The notes under the pieces are model-generated. The model had not been told where the DNA came from and searched no databases. It saw nothing but the letters and a program-made list of their open reading frames with translations. A stretch of DNA of 64,000 bases from Torreya grandis (Eukaryota; Streptophyta; Pinopsida; Cupressales; Taxaceae): positions 1,353,001 to 1,417,000 of the forward strand of contig JARHVA010000082.1 of the NCBI GenBank assembly GCA_037957365.1, in the 5' to 3' direction. The translations under genes were made by a program, and so were the position numbers. Position 1 is the first letter of the stretch. Every line of letters begins with the position of its first letter. Below, piece after piece: positions 47,721 to 59,865 of the stretch.

Positions 47721-49012
47721 AAAAGAGGAGGGAAATCAATATCACATTAAGATCATTGTCAAACATTACATACTTGATAGTGAGGTGTCTTATAAAGTTT
47801 TTGATAGTGACAAACACATTGCATACTTCTTGCAAAATGAGACTGAGTTTTCCTTGAGAACTCAAACGAGACTCCAAGAATAATTTGATGGTCAGATTGT
47901 GAAACTAAGAAAAAATAAGATACCTAAGGGCTTGGTGACCTTAGAAATTATATTTGATTAAGATGATAAAATAAATAAGGAAAAGGTGATTATGTCTATA
48001 AAAGAGGAGAACTATGAAAGAGTCTTTATTTTTAAAGACAAACTTCTCAAACTAGTCAAGGTATGTTCTACATTAGAGAAGTAAGCATTCTTTGATTTGT
48101 GTAGAGAGTTTCATGACATATTTTATTGGAAGTATAATGACTTAAAAGTATTTGATCCTATCCTAGCATACCATAACATGGAATTGGAAACTGGAGTTAA
48201 ATCAGTTACGCAAAAACAAAGGCCCATCAACCCCAAGGTTGAACAACTAATGAGGATAGAACTTACCATACTCCTTGAATATGAAAATATATTTCCTATC
48301 AAACATTCAACGTGGGTGGCTAACCTTGTGCCTATTAGAAAGAATAATGAGGAGATAAGACTTTGTGTGGACTTTAGAGACCTTTATAGAGTGTCACTCA
48401 AAGATCACTATCATTTTCCCTCAATGGAGTAGATTTTGTAAATGGTTTTAGGTTCTTAACATTTTTCTCACCTAGATGGATATTTAGGTTATAATGAGAT
48501 TCTAGTGAATGAATATGATAATTTTAATGAAAAATTCACCATAAAATGGGGGAATTTTTCTTATAAGAAGATGCCTTTTGGTTTGTCAAATGTTTGTGCC
48601 ACATTTTAAAGAGTAATGGACATGGCCTTCAAAGGTTTGATTAATGAGATGTTGTTGGTTTAAATAGATGATATAATAGTGTTTTCTAAAGATGATAATG
48701 AACATATGCAACACTTGAGGCAAGTGTTTTAAAGATGCAGGCAGTATGGAGTATCTCTTAATCCAAAAAAATGCATCTTTATTATCCACAAAGGTAAGAT
48801 CTTAGGACATATTATTTCCCAAGATGGTTTAACTATTGATCCTAAAAGGATAGAGGCTATTCTAGGCCTATCATTTCCCTTGCATAAGAAAAGTCTTCAA
48901 AGTTTAATAGGTAAGATAATTTTTTTAAGGAGATTCATACCTGGTTTTTCATCTTTGGTGAAACCTATCACAACCATGCTTAGGAAAAATCAAGTCTTTT
49001 CTTAAACTAAGA
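47721..49012 (+). pseudogene. reverse transcriptase of the nested element
   Basis: A linker with NKIPKGLVTLEIIFD precedes RT. RT motifs in order are RPINPKVEQL, STWVANLVPIRKN, EIRLCVDFRDLYR, HLDGYLGYNEI, KKMPFGLSNVCATF and VXIDDIIVFSKDD, where X is a stop in place of the Tyr of the polymerase site, followed by the thumb motif NPKKCIFIIHKGKILGHIIS (48750-48815). Stops and frame changes throughout make it inactive. Confidence 0.9.
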
Positions 49013-49480
49013 TAGGATCAGTTTTGAAGACATTAAGAAAGAAATTTCACAAGTTCCTACCCTTATGAACCCTAATTTTTCTAAAGACTTCATGTTGTAT
49101 TCATGTGCTAACCTTGATACTATCTTAGCCATGCTAATGCAAAAGCATGATGAAGGTGTGGAACAACCAATCACATTCTTTAGTCAAGGTTTGGAAGATT
49201 ATGAAGTCAAGTACACCTTTATGGAGAAATAAGTCCTTGTTATTATAAGAGGACTAAATAAGTTTAGGCATATGGATTCAAATAATAGGATTCATGTTAT
49301 GGTTTCTTATCCTAGTACCAAAGAGTTTCTCTTGAGTAAAGACCTTAGTGAAAAGAGGGTAGGGTGGATTACTAAGGTAATGGAATATGATTTTGATATC
49401 AAAGTGACAAAGTTGATAAAGGGTAAAGGCCTTTATGAATATCTAGCTTTAGTTCTCCAAGAGTCAAAAAAAAAGTCTCT
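49013..49480 (+). pseudogene. second, degenerate RNase H after RT
   Basis: This is the usual Ty3/gypsy RNase H position. It reads FSKDFMLYSCANLDTILAML, QPITFFSQGLEDYEVKYTF and later SKDLSEKRVGWITKVMEY. The first catalytic Asp (TDAS) is replaced by YSCAN, and the third (HTDH) by VSYPS. In Tat-group elements this copy has often lost its active site and the other RNase H does the work, so the loss is probably ancestral rather than decay. Confidence 0.8.
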
Positions 49481-49499
49481 AGTCAATCATGATTGCTCC

Positions 49500-50765
49500 C
49501 AACTAATCGATTCCTTGCCTCTAGAAAGTTGGACACAAGATGTTATCAGATTTATTCGAAGTGGCAAGTATCCTAATGGTATGAATATATCACAAAGGAG
49601 ATATTTTATATTGAAATTTATTCCATTTTGTCTTGTAGATGGTGTGCTTTTTAGAAAAGACACTAATGGTGTGCTATTAAGATGCATTGATAATAACTAG
49701 TTTGGAGTGTTGCTTGAGAAGTTTCATGATGGGAAAATAGGAGGTCATTTCTCTCCAAGAACCATAGCTACCAAGATCATATGGGTAAGATATTATTGAC
49801 CTAGCCTCTTTAAGTACTGTTATGATTGGGAAAAAATGTGTGTACAATGTATTTTCTTTGTAGAAAAACATAAGCTATCCCTCCTTTGAAGCTTATCAAA
49901 TTAGATCAACCTTTCATGCAATGAGGTCTTGATTTCATTGACACAATAAACCCCCCATCAAGTGTTGGTCACAAATGAATACTTACAATAACTTACTACT
50001 TTACAAGGTGGGTTGAAGCTATGGAATTAAAAGAAGCTAATGATAATGCTATCTTGGAGTTCTATGAGAGTATCATAATAAGGTCTGGTACCCCTTCTAC
50101 CGTTATTTCAAACAATGCACTTACTTTTATGGGTGTTAAGATAGATGATTGAGCAAATAGTAATGTCATATAATTGAGCACCTCATCCAATTATTACCCT
50201 CAAAGTAATGGGTTGGTTGGGTCTACTAACAAGAATATGATAATAATCATCAAGAAGACATGGGAAGATAATCAAAGGGCTTAGTACGCCAAATTGAAGA
50301 CAACCCTATGGGCTGATAGGATAACTCCCAAGAGGTCAATATGGAATTCTTCTTTTAATCTTATCTATGGAAGGGAGGATAGGCTATCTATATCATAAGA
50401 GATTCCTACCTTAGAGTTGGCACATCAATTAGAGTTACTTGAGAACACATGAATGGAGGTAAGGTTGGTAGAATTAATGGAGTTGCAAGAGATAGAAATA
50501 AATCTCATCAAACTATGGAACATCACCAAATACTAATAAAGAGGTCTTTTGACAAGAAGGCAACTCCAAGAACATTTCAAGAAGTTGACATAGTGTTGAA
50601 ATGGGATGAAGATAGAACAAAACTAGGGAGACATACATAATTTGACACTTTATGGAGTGGACCATATGTCATCATCAAGTGCAAACAAATCAACTCTTTC
50701 TAATTATCAAGGATGAATGGAGAGGAGCTGCCTATCCCTATGAATGGGATACATTTGAAACATTT
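49500..50765 (+). pseudogene. integrase of the nested element
   Basis: The zinc-binding part is visible as EKFHDGKIGGHF (about 49709) and KMCVQCIFF (about 49835). The catalytic core has the first Asp in LDFIDTINPPSS. The second should be in SDNA but reads ISNNALTF (near 50110). The third should be Glu in NGLVEST but reads NGLVGSTNKN (near 50210). A C-terminal basic part follows with KSHQTMEHHQ and FDKKATPR. Two of three catalytic residues are lost, besides many stops. Confidence 0.87.
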
Positions 50766-51035
50766 CTATTGAGGAATTGAAGGTTAGTATTGTAAATATT
50801 AGATTAGGTGTGACTTTTATTTTAGTTGTGTTGTGTTTCATAAGTGTTCTAGTTGAACACATGTGTGTTTATTTTGAGTGTGTCTTGTCCTATGTGTTTT
50901 TCCTTTAGTTTTGTGTGTTGTCAAAGGAAATTTCTATGTCAATATGGTATACAGGTGACTCTATGGCCCAATGGATAGGATTAGGCTAATGTTCATGGCA
51001 TAGCAAGCATACCACCCTTGGGAAATCACCAAGAA
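50766..51035 (+). other. 3' untranslated part of the nested element
   Basis: It is non-coding, between integrase and the 3' LTR. A convincing polypurine tract is not visible. The last bases are 'ggaaatcaccaagaa'. Confidence 0.5.
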
Positions 51036-53794
51036 TGTTGACCATTTTGACCACAAGTCAAAATGGGTCAACCCCCTATAGTCAAGAACTTGAATAGGGG
51101 TCAAGTATAATGTCATAGGGAATGTTATAGTCTATTTGATGTCATTTCATATGTTTTTAGCCTTGGTCATGGTCTATTTAAGTCCTTATGTAATTTAAAG
51201 TCATTTAGGGGTCATTTTAGAGTCATATATGAAAATGATAAGTCTCCATAGTGTTCGAGAATTTAGAGACATGAAGGAGGTTTACACAAAGTCTTAGTGG
51301 TTCATTAAAGCCTTGGTGGGCTAATTAGTCATTTCCTACATTTTCATGCATAGTCAATTGAGTGAGCAAGAACCCTTCAAATGAATGATGGATTTTAATA
51401 GTCTATTTCCCATGTATACATAGTCATTTGCCATAAATGGGCACCTACAAGTTCTATGGAGAAGATCATCACATTGCAAAAGAGCAATCGACTAGATTCA
51501 ATCACTTCATGGTTGAAAGATCTTATTTAAAGAAGATGAGGATGTTCAAGATGAACCATAAGACTAGAGTATGGGACATAAAATTGAATCCAAAAGAACT
51601 AGCCATTTGGACTCAAAGAAATATAACTGTGGAGTTCATAAGCCTTCCAACTACCAAGTGTTGAAACCTCACTCGATCAGATCAAGGATCAATGACACAC
51701 GGGTGATAACTTGAAGTCATAAGTTAAATTTCCTTAGATAAATATTAATGATGCATATTATTACATACAAGTTATGATTGATGACCCATATTGAATACTA
51801 GGGTCAATAAGTCAAGATAGATCTATGACATGCATTCAATCATGCAGATGCAGATCAATAGTGAGCATGAAGTCAATATGTTAGAGGATCTTGAGAATGA
51901 ATGTGATGGTGTCATGTGTCATAATCATTGAGAAATTAGAAATATATTAATATCCCACATTTGATCACATGGACTGGCAATAGATCAATGATATGTATTT
52001 GATTAGGTAGATCAAAGATCAATAACACACATTCAATCGCATAGATAGGGATTTAATTATTGCATAAGGTCAATAAGTTAATAAACCCGAATTGAACATG
52101 AGGATGCCACATGGAATTAGTTGATTTTATCATATGGAGAATGATATTAGGGTCCATAGAAGGCATAACGAGCTACCATATGGCACAATCTCATAAGATG
52201 GAATCAGAAGGTATGTGGGGCTGCCAAGTATCACAATCTTTGATGCAGATCAATTGTTGACATTGAAAGTCAAGTCTAGGATAATCTCAAGGAGATTTAT
52301 GAAACAAATTTGATTAGGTACCAAGGGGAATAAGATGAAGACACGTGTTTGGAGTGACAACAAGCATATTTTTAAAAATTAAATTAACAACATGGCAAGG
52401 AAATGCCACATAGGTAGATGTGTCATATCAAAAGATTTTATGGTAAATCAAATACTTGAAAATCATATGCCTCAATTAAATCTCAATCAAGATCAAATCA
52501 TAAACCCTATATTCCTAGTAAATCACATATAATAGATGGGTATGGAAATGCTCTTGGTACACTATCCATCACAGGTAGTCTTGGATAGAAATTGAAGATA
52601 AACAGTGACTATCAGGTGAGAGAGTGAGAAATCTATTTTTGGTACCTTTCAAGGTTTAATTCATGGAATGGAAATTAGAGTGACTATAGACAGGTGTCTT
52701 AACACCTCTCCCATAGATTTGGTTGAGAAAATAAAGGCTTATTGGATGACAAATGTGAAGAATGAGGCTCAAAAGACTAATGAATGATTGTAGATGGTAA
52801 ATACAAGTGTCTAAAAGATAGCTAGTAGTTAGGAGAACATATTATGATTGCCATAGTATTTTTTAAACCTCCATAAGATATTACATATATGTCAACTCTC
52901 CATAGTTGAATTTCAAATGCTCGAGAGATGATCCACGATGAAGGCAGTTTCACAAAGGCTAGCTGAAGAGTCTCTATGCCATTTTAGAGAGTTTGTCATA
53001 ATTTATATGGACACTTGTCCAAGAAGACATTCATGGTCTATTTAACACTCCATTATACTATAATGTAACTAGTTTTCATGCCTTGACATGTGGCATTATG
53101 ACCCTTGAACTTATTTACTTCATTCTCTTCTCCTCTCTTTCTAATTATATAAGTAACAACCATTTTGGCTATTGTAAGATAATACCACACCATGTACGGT
53201 GAAGCCCTACTAGAATGACATTGTATTCTACCTTTTAAAAATAAATTCAAGTTTTGTTTTGAGTTCATTAATAAATTTTTAAGTGTGCAAAGTGATGTAT
53301 GGTAGAGTTAGTGATAATTCTCTATCCTTGCTTTCCTTATCATTTCTTGTTTATGTAAGAATTCCTATTCTAACAGGTCATATAAAGTGTAGTCAAGTAT
53401 GTTAGTCTCCTTTCTAGTTCATTTACCTTATGTTTCTTCATGCATCTCACCTCTATATTGAAGCATTGATGTTAGAATCTTTTAGGACTTTAAAGCTAGT
53501 TTGTATGCCTTATTTCCTTATGATAGGAATATGATGGTCATGTGGAAATCATATTGGTGTATCACCCCCTTATAAGATTAAGTTAAATTCATGCAATTTA
53601 TAACTCTTTTCCCCATAAAAAAACACTAATTTAAGTGATAAGCATTTCAAGATATATTCAGGGAGCTAGCCCTTAAATCTAAAGGCTCACTTCCACTATA
53701 GGTACACCCACATATTTGGAAGTTTTTTCCATGTTTACCAAATATGTAAGAGGCTTGAACACCCTCTTCTAGTGTGAAATATTTGGTGACAATA
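51036..53794 (+). repeat. 3' LTR (2,759 bp) of the nested element
   Basis: It starts TGTTGACC and ends GTGACAATA, followed by GTTCC. It is a full-length match of 41945-44742 with small indels. Confidence 0.9.
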
Positions 53795-53799
53795 GTTCC

Positions 53800-55300
53800 T
53801 ATAAGTATAATCAAAAGAGAATGGATAACATTCATGCCCCTACCATGACCGCAGATAACAATTAGTAATGAAAATAAGGCATGAAAATATATCATGGCTC
53901 CTAAATTTAAAATAGTAAAACTTGTGTGTATGAATTTGTATCATGCCTCTTGAATTTGAAATATTACAATGTGTGCATGCATTTATATCATGCACCCATG
54001 TGATAAATGGAAAATTTATAGTTATATGCAAACATATACTTTGTAATTATCATTTTACAATTTTGTATAAATCCATACTTGTAATGTGAGATGCATATGC
54101 ATGGCATATGCCTCCATAATTTGTACCAATAATTTAATTTTGAATCATTATGAATTCTTTGAAACTGTAATATGGATCATCTAAAATTTATAATTTGTTC
54201 GTGTGAAGTGATTGCATATGCATGACATATGCCCCAATGACTATATCGATATGTCAATATCTAAACCACTAAGGTTGACTTATATCACAACAAATAATCA
54301 ATCATCTAAATCATGTTGATTTCATGTAAGTAAAATTCTTGTGATTTTCCCCATGTATGTCCCCCTTTCAGGTGAGAGATAAGATTAAGAATCAATTGAA
54401 TTGAAAGATATAGTGAGCTTAGACAAGTGCAAATAATTAGAATTATAATAATATTGAGTATTATATTTAAACATTTTATTGATGAGAATGGTGTTAGTCG
54501 TAAGATAATATAAATGATAGTATGGGAAATAGTTGCATTCGATTGATAACAAGACTATCAAAGGCAATAGTATTTGCATATAGGTATTGCGATTTGTATT
54601 ATTGTATAAAAATGAAATTTTTTTGGAAGTTATTCATGGTGACCAAGTAGTGTTATAATGTGGGATAATGTATCATGTGTGTCCTAATATAATTTATAGG
54701 ACACATTTTGGAAAAATGGTGATTGAGATATCATTTGCAGAAGTTTTTGATCAATAATTGAATCAAATGCACAATATATAGTAAATAGTATTATAAAAAT
54801 TAAATTATATAAAAATTAGGATGGAAAGGATTTTTGTAATTTCATTTTCATTGTCTCATAGTGAAAATTGAGCTATGAATTACCAAAATTCTTAGCTGAT
54901 AAGATGCAATGGCACTTCAGTTTGAGCATTTATGGTCTACCTTCCAGACACATATGGTGGATGAGATGGTACGTATAAAAATGTTTCATTTTTATAGAAA
55001 ATTGTATGATTTTGAGTAGATTTTTATGATTTTTTGATTTTTGTAAATTTTTTCTATTTTAAATTTTTTGAAAGTCAATAATGTAGATTTGACAATTTTG
55101 ACCTGTTAGGTCAGTATCGTCAGGCCCGATGATACTATCTTGAATGAGATGTTAATGTCCAATATGTAACAATAGTACTTGACATTCTAAACCATTTGAG
55201 TTAGTTTCAACCATTTTTCTTGTAATACTTATGCTACATTTTTTTCATGTATATTGCATTTATTTTGTTCCAAAATTGATATGACTTTATTTGCATGTTT
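53800..55300 (-). other. interior of the outer element, continued; short tandem repeats
   Basis: A minisatellite of about 49 bp unit lies at about 53875-54000 ('gcctcttgaatttgaaa' and 'gtatcatg' motifs, 2-3 units). A related array is at 63838-64000. The remainder is AT-rich without motifs. Confidence 0.55.
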
Positions 55301-55329
55301 TATTTTTCAATGTGATTTACATACATGAG

Positions 55330-56290
55330 AGTTTTAAGGTGGATAACATACGAGTACATTAGCAGAGCTTGGTTAAGATGGTGTCAATTGCTAGGTATTA
55401 GAGGAGTCATGTTTGGCACATGTTTTGGTTGATTAGGCCAAGTTATATAAAACATGCATTCAATGACAACATTGGTCGAGAGATGACATCCTAATACTTG
55501 TAATTTTTGGTTATTGATGAGTGAGATGACTATCACAATAGAGGATGTATGGAATATCTTATAGTTCCCCATTATTGAATAGAGGGCCATTATGTTGAAT
55601 AAATAGGGTTTTACATATATGTGGTGGGCCCATAGGTATATGATAGGTAGGTGCAGGGCACAAATTAGGGTGGTACTATTTTATTAGAGTGGATTGTGCA
55701 GTCAGAGGTTCCATGGTTGTGGAAGTTTATTTGTTTTATAATTACATAATTTTTAATAATATGTGGAAGATCCATTTCCATCTTGTATCACATGTATGAT
55801 ATTTTCATTTCATTGAGGAGAGTCATACCATATATTCTTAGGGGTGTAGCATGTTAGCCCACTTATATCAAGATTTATATAGATTTACTCTTGAGGTTTG
55901 TATTGGTGGTCATGGAGCAACCACATTATTACATGTATGGGATTATGAGAATATAATTGTGATTCGACTATTTTGGTAGTCCATGTGGAGATTGGGCTCA
56001 TCACAGTGCCTTCACATCTTGTTGGGTTTTGCCATGATAAGTGGGATTGAACACGATGGATTAAATAGTTATTTTAGAGATATTAACTCTAGCTATGATT
56101 TGATGGCTGAAATAAATGGGATTTTAGATGTGGGTAGATGATTCTAGAGAGTTTTGGTGTATATGAATTAGTATATTATTATAGAATTGATTTCTTAGTG
56201 TTGTTGAGAGGGTTTAGTATGAGCGATTTACTCAACAATTTGGATTTATTTAGGATGTGCCTCTAGTGCCTTACCCATGGACATAGAGTA
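55330..56290 (+). pseudogene. plant mobile domain (PMD, MAIN/MAIL-like) pseudogene, antisense to its host element
   Basis: PMD proteins occur in plants as cellular genes (MAIN, MAIL1) acting in silencing and in several transposon groups. The plus strand reads MTTLVER, a stop for Trp, HPNTCNFWLLMSEMTITIED (55463-55530), VWNIL, fitting the family pattern of LVERWRPET..F.l..GE.TiTLeDV..ilGL. About 300 bp later comes MLAHLYQDLYRFTLE, then GGHGATTLLHVWDYENI, fitting its LLQLWAWE motif. Near 56230 ERFTQQFGFI fits the late RVLRQFG motif. A Gly/Tyr-rich stretch follows at 56460-56530. All frames are broken. It lies inside the outer element but on the opposite strand to its gag. Confidence 0.72.
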
Positions 56291-57549
56291 GAATGGCCAT
56301 GATTAGAGTAGGGATAAGGTTATGATAGGTAGGTGATAACTTATCTCATTGACCAATGAGGGAGTCAGATCATATGGTTCTACTAGCAACATGTGATGAT
56401 GCGATGGGTTGTATTCTTTACAGTTGTGGTAGGTGATCTTGGTGTTGTACCCATATAAATGGTGGAGGATATGGATATGGAGGAGGAGGAAATAAAAGTG
56501 GTGGATATGGAGGAGTTGGAGATGGTGTAGATGGAACAATAACACCACCTACACCATAGCTTATGCCCAAGACTGAGCCATAAAATCCACTATAGCTGAT
56601 TGATGTAGATGTTATTATTGCCTTAATTATTGCTACTATTGTATCTAAGTATGAGTGTTTTCATATTACCTGAGCTAATTATTGATATTATTATATTTGG
56701 TTACTAATATACTCTTGTAATTTGGTATTTTAGGTGACACGTATCGGTTTATGATGGTAGGTGGGGTTTGACATAGAATGTGCCTTATGATATAATTAGC
56801 AATGACTTAATTATATGAGTTGACCATATTTTTGGTGATCACATGGCATTATTTGATATTTTTTCCTTCATTATTGCAACATGTACTATATTCATTAGAA
56901 AGCGAGATAATTTCTAGACTAAGATCGATAGGTCATTTTTGCCTACACCGACTTTTGATCTATTGATGCATTTGTTTGAGTGTTTTTATACATTATAGGA
57001 TAAACATGCATGTGTTATGGTTAAGATATGAGTTTTTGAGATCCAGATTGTATGATACAAGTCATGATCTTAGTTGCAAGGAGCATCATGACTAGATGGA
57101 GCTTCTATTTCATAGGCTATGAGCCTTATTGTTAGTGATAGTTCAGATGATGAGGGTACTCCCATCATTAATTGATTTTTGTTATATAAAAATTATTGTT
57201 TGAAATATACAAGATATTTTTTGCATGTGTTTATCTTGTTTAAATTATTATGTTATGTATTTTATTTTTTGCATTACGAGTTTTATAATTTAATTATTTT
57301 TAATAGCATGTCATAAAAATAATATTCTTTGTATATCAATATTCATGATTGTTATTATCACTTATGTGATATTGTTACTAAAAACTAGTTCCCCAATTGT
57401 TTATAAAAAAATAGTTATTGTAATTTGGTTAGCGAATATAATGTTTAACAATTCATAATTATTCTTATTTTTGATGTTGTACTACTATGTTAACTTATAC
57501 TATTGGTTGATCCATAAGTACTTGATCCATTTTTTGCTTCCATATTTAT
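56291..57549. other. interior of the outer element, nothing recognised
   Basis: After the Gly-rich stretch no motif can be assigned on either strand. Protease, RT and integrase of the outer element would be expected on the minus strand here but are not seen. Confidence 0.5.
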
Positions 57550-59200
57550 TTAATATAAGATATAGATACACATGTACATTGTTTATCCTTAACCTATATA
57601 ACCATGCCTTTTTTAGTATCATCTCTATCAAGATCTCGAATGACTGATAGTTCCCTTGTGGGAATATCTTGGGATAATTCAGCCATGGTAGAATATGAAC
57701 TAGAAGAGTTGGTTCATCTAATAAGGCTGATAGACCAATTTTTCGTTGATAGGAATGTCTTGGGATGTCTTTTTCATCTTATAATAACTACTATAAGAAT
57801 TAAGAAAGGAAGACCTTGATGTAAATATGACAACTCCTCTATTATAAAGTTGTGTAAGCTTTTGTCATAAATTGAAATAGTCATTATCATGATGTCTATT
57901 ATTACCATGGTCAGTGCAAAATGTTGATCCTTTGCCTTCTCAAACCTCTAAGTTGGATGATAGTAATTCAAATGAAGAGTAATCATCTTCTTATCCAATA
58001 ATTTATGTAATATATCATGTGGTCAATCACTAAAGTGATCAAATTTAAGTGTTTGTCTCTTAGTATAAGTAGATACATTTGCTGCAAGTGGTATTTTGCA
58101 AATTGATTCTTTTCCTTTTTGTAAAACTTTTACTAATTGTTCCTTTCTATTAAATTTATTCATAGGAGAAAGAACAGGTACTTTTTCATGAACATTGTTG
58201 GAAGAAACCTCTTTTATCGATTCTTTCTCTTTGCAAGAATCATTGATAATAATTTTTTCTTTAAAAAAATGAATTGGATTCAACCCTTTGAGTGGCATCT
58301 TTATGCTTTGGTGAAGGTTCACTTGTAGTATTACCATTTAGATCACATGTGCAGTGGTGAACATCCATATATAATTTATCAAAATAAGTGTAAGGATTAT
58401 GCAATGCTCTTTTTTTAAGTGGAGAAAAAAGAATCTTACTAAATATAAATTATATTTCCAAATCTGAGGGTTGACATGTCAAAGAATGTAAATTAGTTTT
58501 CAATTGTACAATGTAATCTCTAATAGACTCATCAAGGCCTTATTTTAAGCCTTATATTCCAATGTTAGTTTAGGCATTTATTACTTGTGATAATTTGATA
58601 ATAAAATGTCTTCCAATATTTTAAAAATAGGTAAAGAACCATTTGGAAGACTATATAAGCAATCCCAAACATCTCATGTTAGACTCCCATGGAAAATTTT
58701 TAACAATATGTGTTTGTCCTTGGCCCAATGGCCAGAAGAGTGTATATATTTTGATAAATGGTTAGCAGGGTCTCCACAACCATCAAATAAGGGAAACATA
58801 TGCATGACAAACTCTTATAAGTATGGATGCTAAAATATGATTCATGTAAGAGGTTTATATTTAATGATATCATCTTTAATATTATCATTTTATGATCAAA
58901 GTTTTAAATTAAGAGCCAATACTTTCTCTTGAAGATCTCCTATAACATGCATCATGGACACAATATGGCCAATATGAATATTATTAGTTTGTCAAGGTGT
59001 ACTCAAAGGTCATAATTTACCATCTATTTGAAACATGTGTATGATGGAACCATTACTACTATTATTTCATTTTATAGGATTACATTCTAAGACAACATCA
59101 TTACATAATTTAGGAGCATTGCATACTATACTATTCATATCACTGGAAGTTTGCAAAGAAAGAATAAAAATTGTATAATTTTGAATGTCTCTAAAATTTT
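57550..59200 (-). pseudogene. gag fossil of the outer element (Tat-like)
   Basis: On the minus strand a gag-domain motif reads LDESIRDYIVQLKTNLHSL near 58540-58480, then SPLKKRALHNPYTYFDKLY near 58430-58375. A Lys/Ser-rich linker follows (58337-58023 is open). Then comes TLKFDHFSD with LLDKKMIT, typical of the stretch before the nucleocapsid in Tat-group Gag. A degraded knuckle, CTDHGNNRHHDNDYFNL, lies near 57920-57870 with Tyr for the last Cys. Stops and frame changes are frequent. It stands just inside the right-hand LTR, as gag should. Confidence 0.65.
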
Positions 59201-59278
59201 CATGTACAATTTAACTATCACATTATTTTTCAAAAGTAGGCAAGGAAATACTTTGTTCAGGTGCATCTATTTGTGTTT

Positions 59279-59580
59279 CTAGAGAGAGAAGGTATAATAC
59301 ATGTTGTTTCTAGAAATAAAGAAGAATAACATTCTACTTTTGTATCATTTGCATTATCTAGAGATAAAAAAGGAGAATTAAATTATACTTTTGTATCATT
59401 TGCATTATATATAGAGAGAAGGGACAATCAAATTATACTTTTGTATTGTTTTCTTTGTCTAGAGAGAGAAAAGGAGAATCACATTCTACTTCTATATCAT
59501 TTGCATTATCTAGAGAGAGAAAAGGAGAATCACATTATACTTTTGTATAATTTACCTTGTTTAGAGAAAGAAAAGGATAG
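59279..59580. repeat. tandem array, about 50-bp unit, 5-6 copies
   Basis: Units begin with 'ctagagagagaaaagg' and continue 'acattctacttttgtatcat' and 'ttgcattat'. Starts are near 59279, 59310, 59358, 59410, 59459, 59510 and 59560. It lies between the primer-binding site and gag of the outer element, in its leader. Confidence 0.85.
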
Positions 59581-59851
59581 AGACTATTAGGGGACTATAC
59601 AATGATAATCATTACTCTATTAATTAGAGTAATCATAGGGTATAGAGTTACTAGAACATATAAAAAATAAAAGATGAGGACTATTAGGGTCTTTAGTGGA
59701 GGTAGACATTTTGAATTTTCTAAAACCTAGGATGGAAATAAAGAAAAGGATTAGACTTATTCCTAAAATTCATGACACATAAATAGATAAAATTGAAATG
59801 GAAAGAAGAAGTCCTCAAACAAAGTTTTATAAATAATGTTCAAATAAAATA

Positions 59852-59865
59852 TACAAGTTCACCAA
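59852..59865 (-). other. candidate primer-binding site of the outer element
   Basis: The minus strand reads TTGGTGAACTTGTA directly inside the right LTR. TGG at this place fits the CCA end of a tRNA, but the tRNA cannot be named. Confidence 0.4.

Larger units (their letters stand above)
41945..53794 (+). mobile_element. nested Ty3/gypsy Tat-like retrotransposon, decayed
   Basis: LTRs of about 2.8 kb stand at 41945-44742 and 51036-53794, flanked by the target-site duplication GTTCT (41940-41944) and GTTCC (53795-53799, one mismatch). The interior codes, in order, for gag, protease, a first RNase H, RT, a second RNase H and integrase, all with stops and frame changes. Motif style (IPKGLVTLE linker, RINP, RLCVDFR) and primer-site context (TTTTGGTACATCTGGTGGG) suit the Tat/Ogre group. 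LTRs match in the high 80s per cent by eye. Confidence 0.92.

Noticed and set aside
53647..53895. Minus-strand frame of 82 codons at the end of the nested element
   Set aside because: It spans the LTR end and the host junction, so it cannot be a gene conserved in either.
59279..59580. CRISPR-like array
   Set aside because: It is a head-to-tail minisatellite with no unique spacers of regular length.
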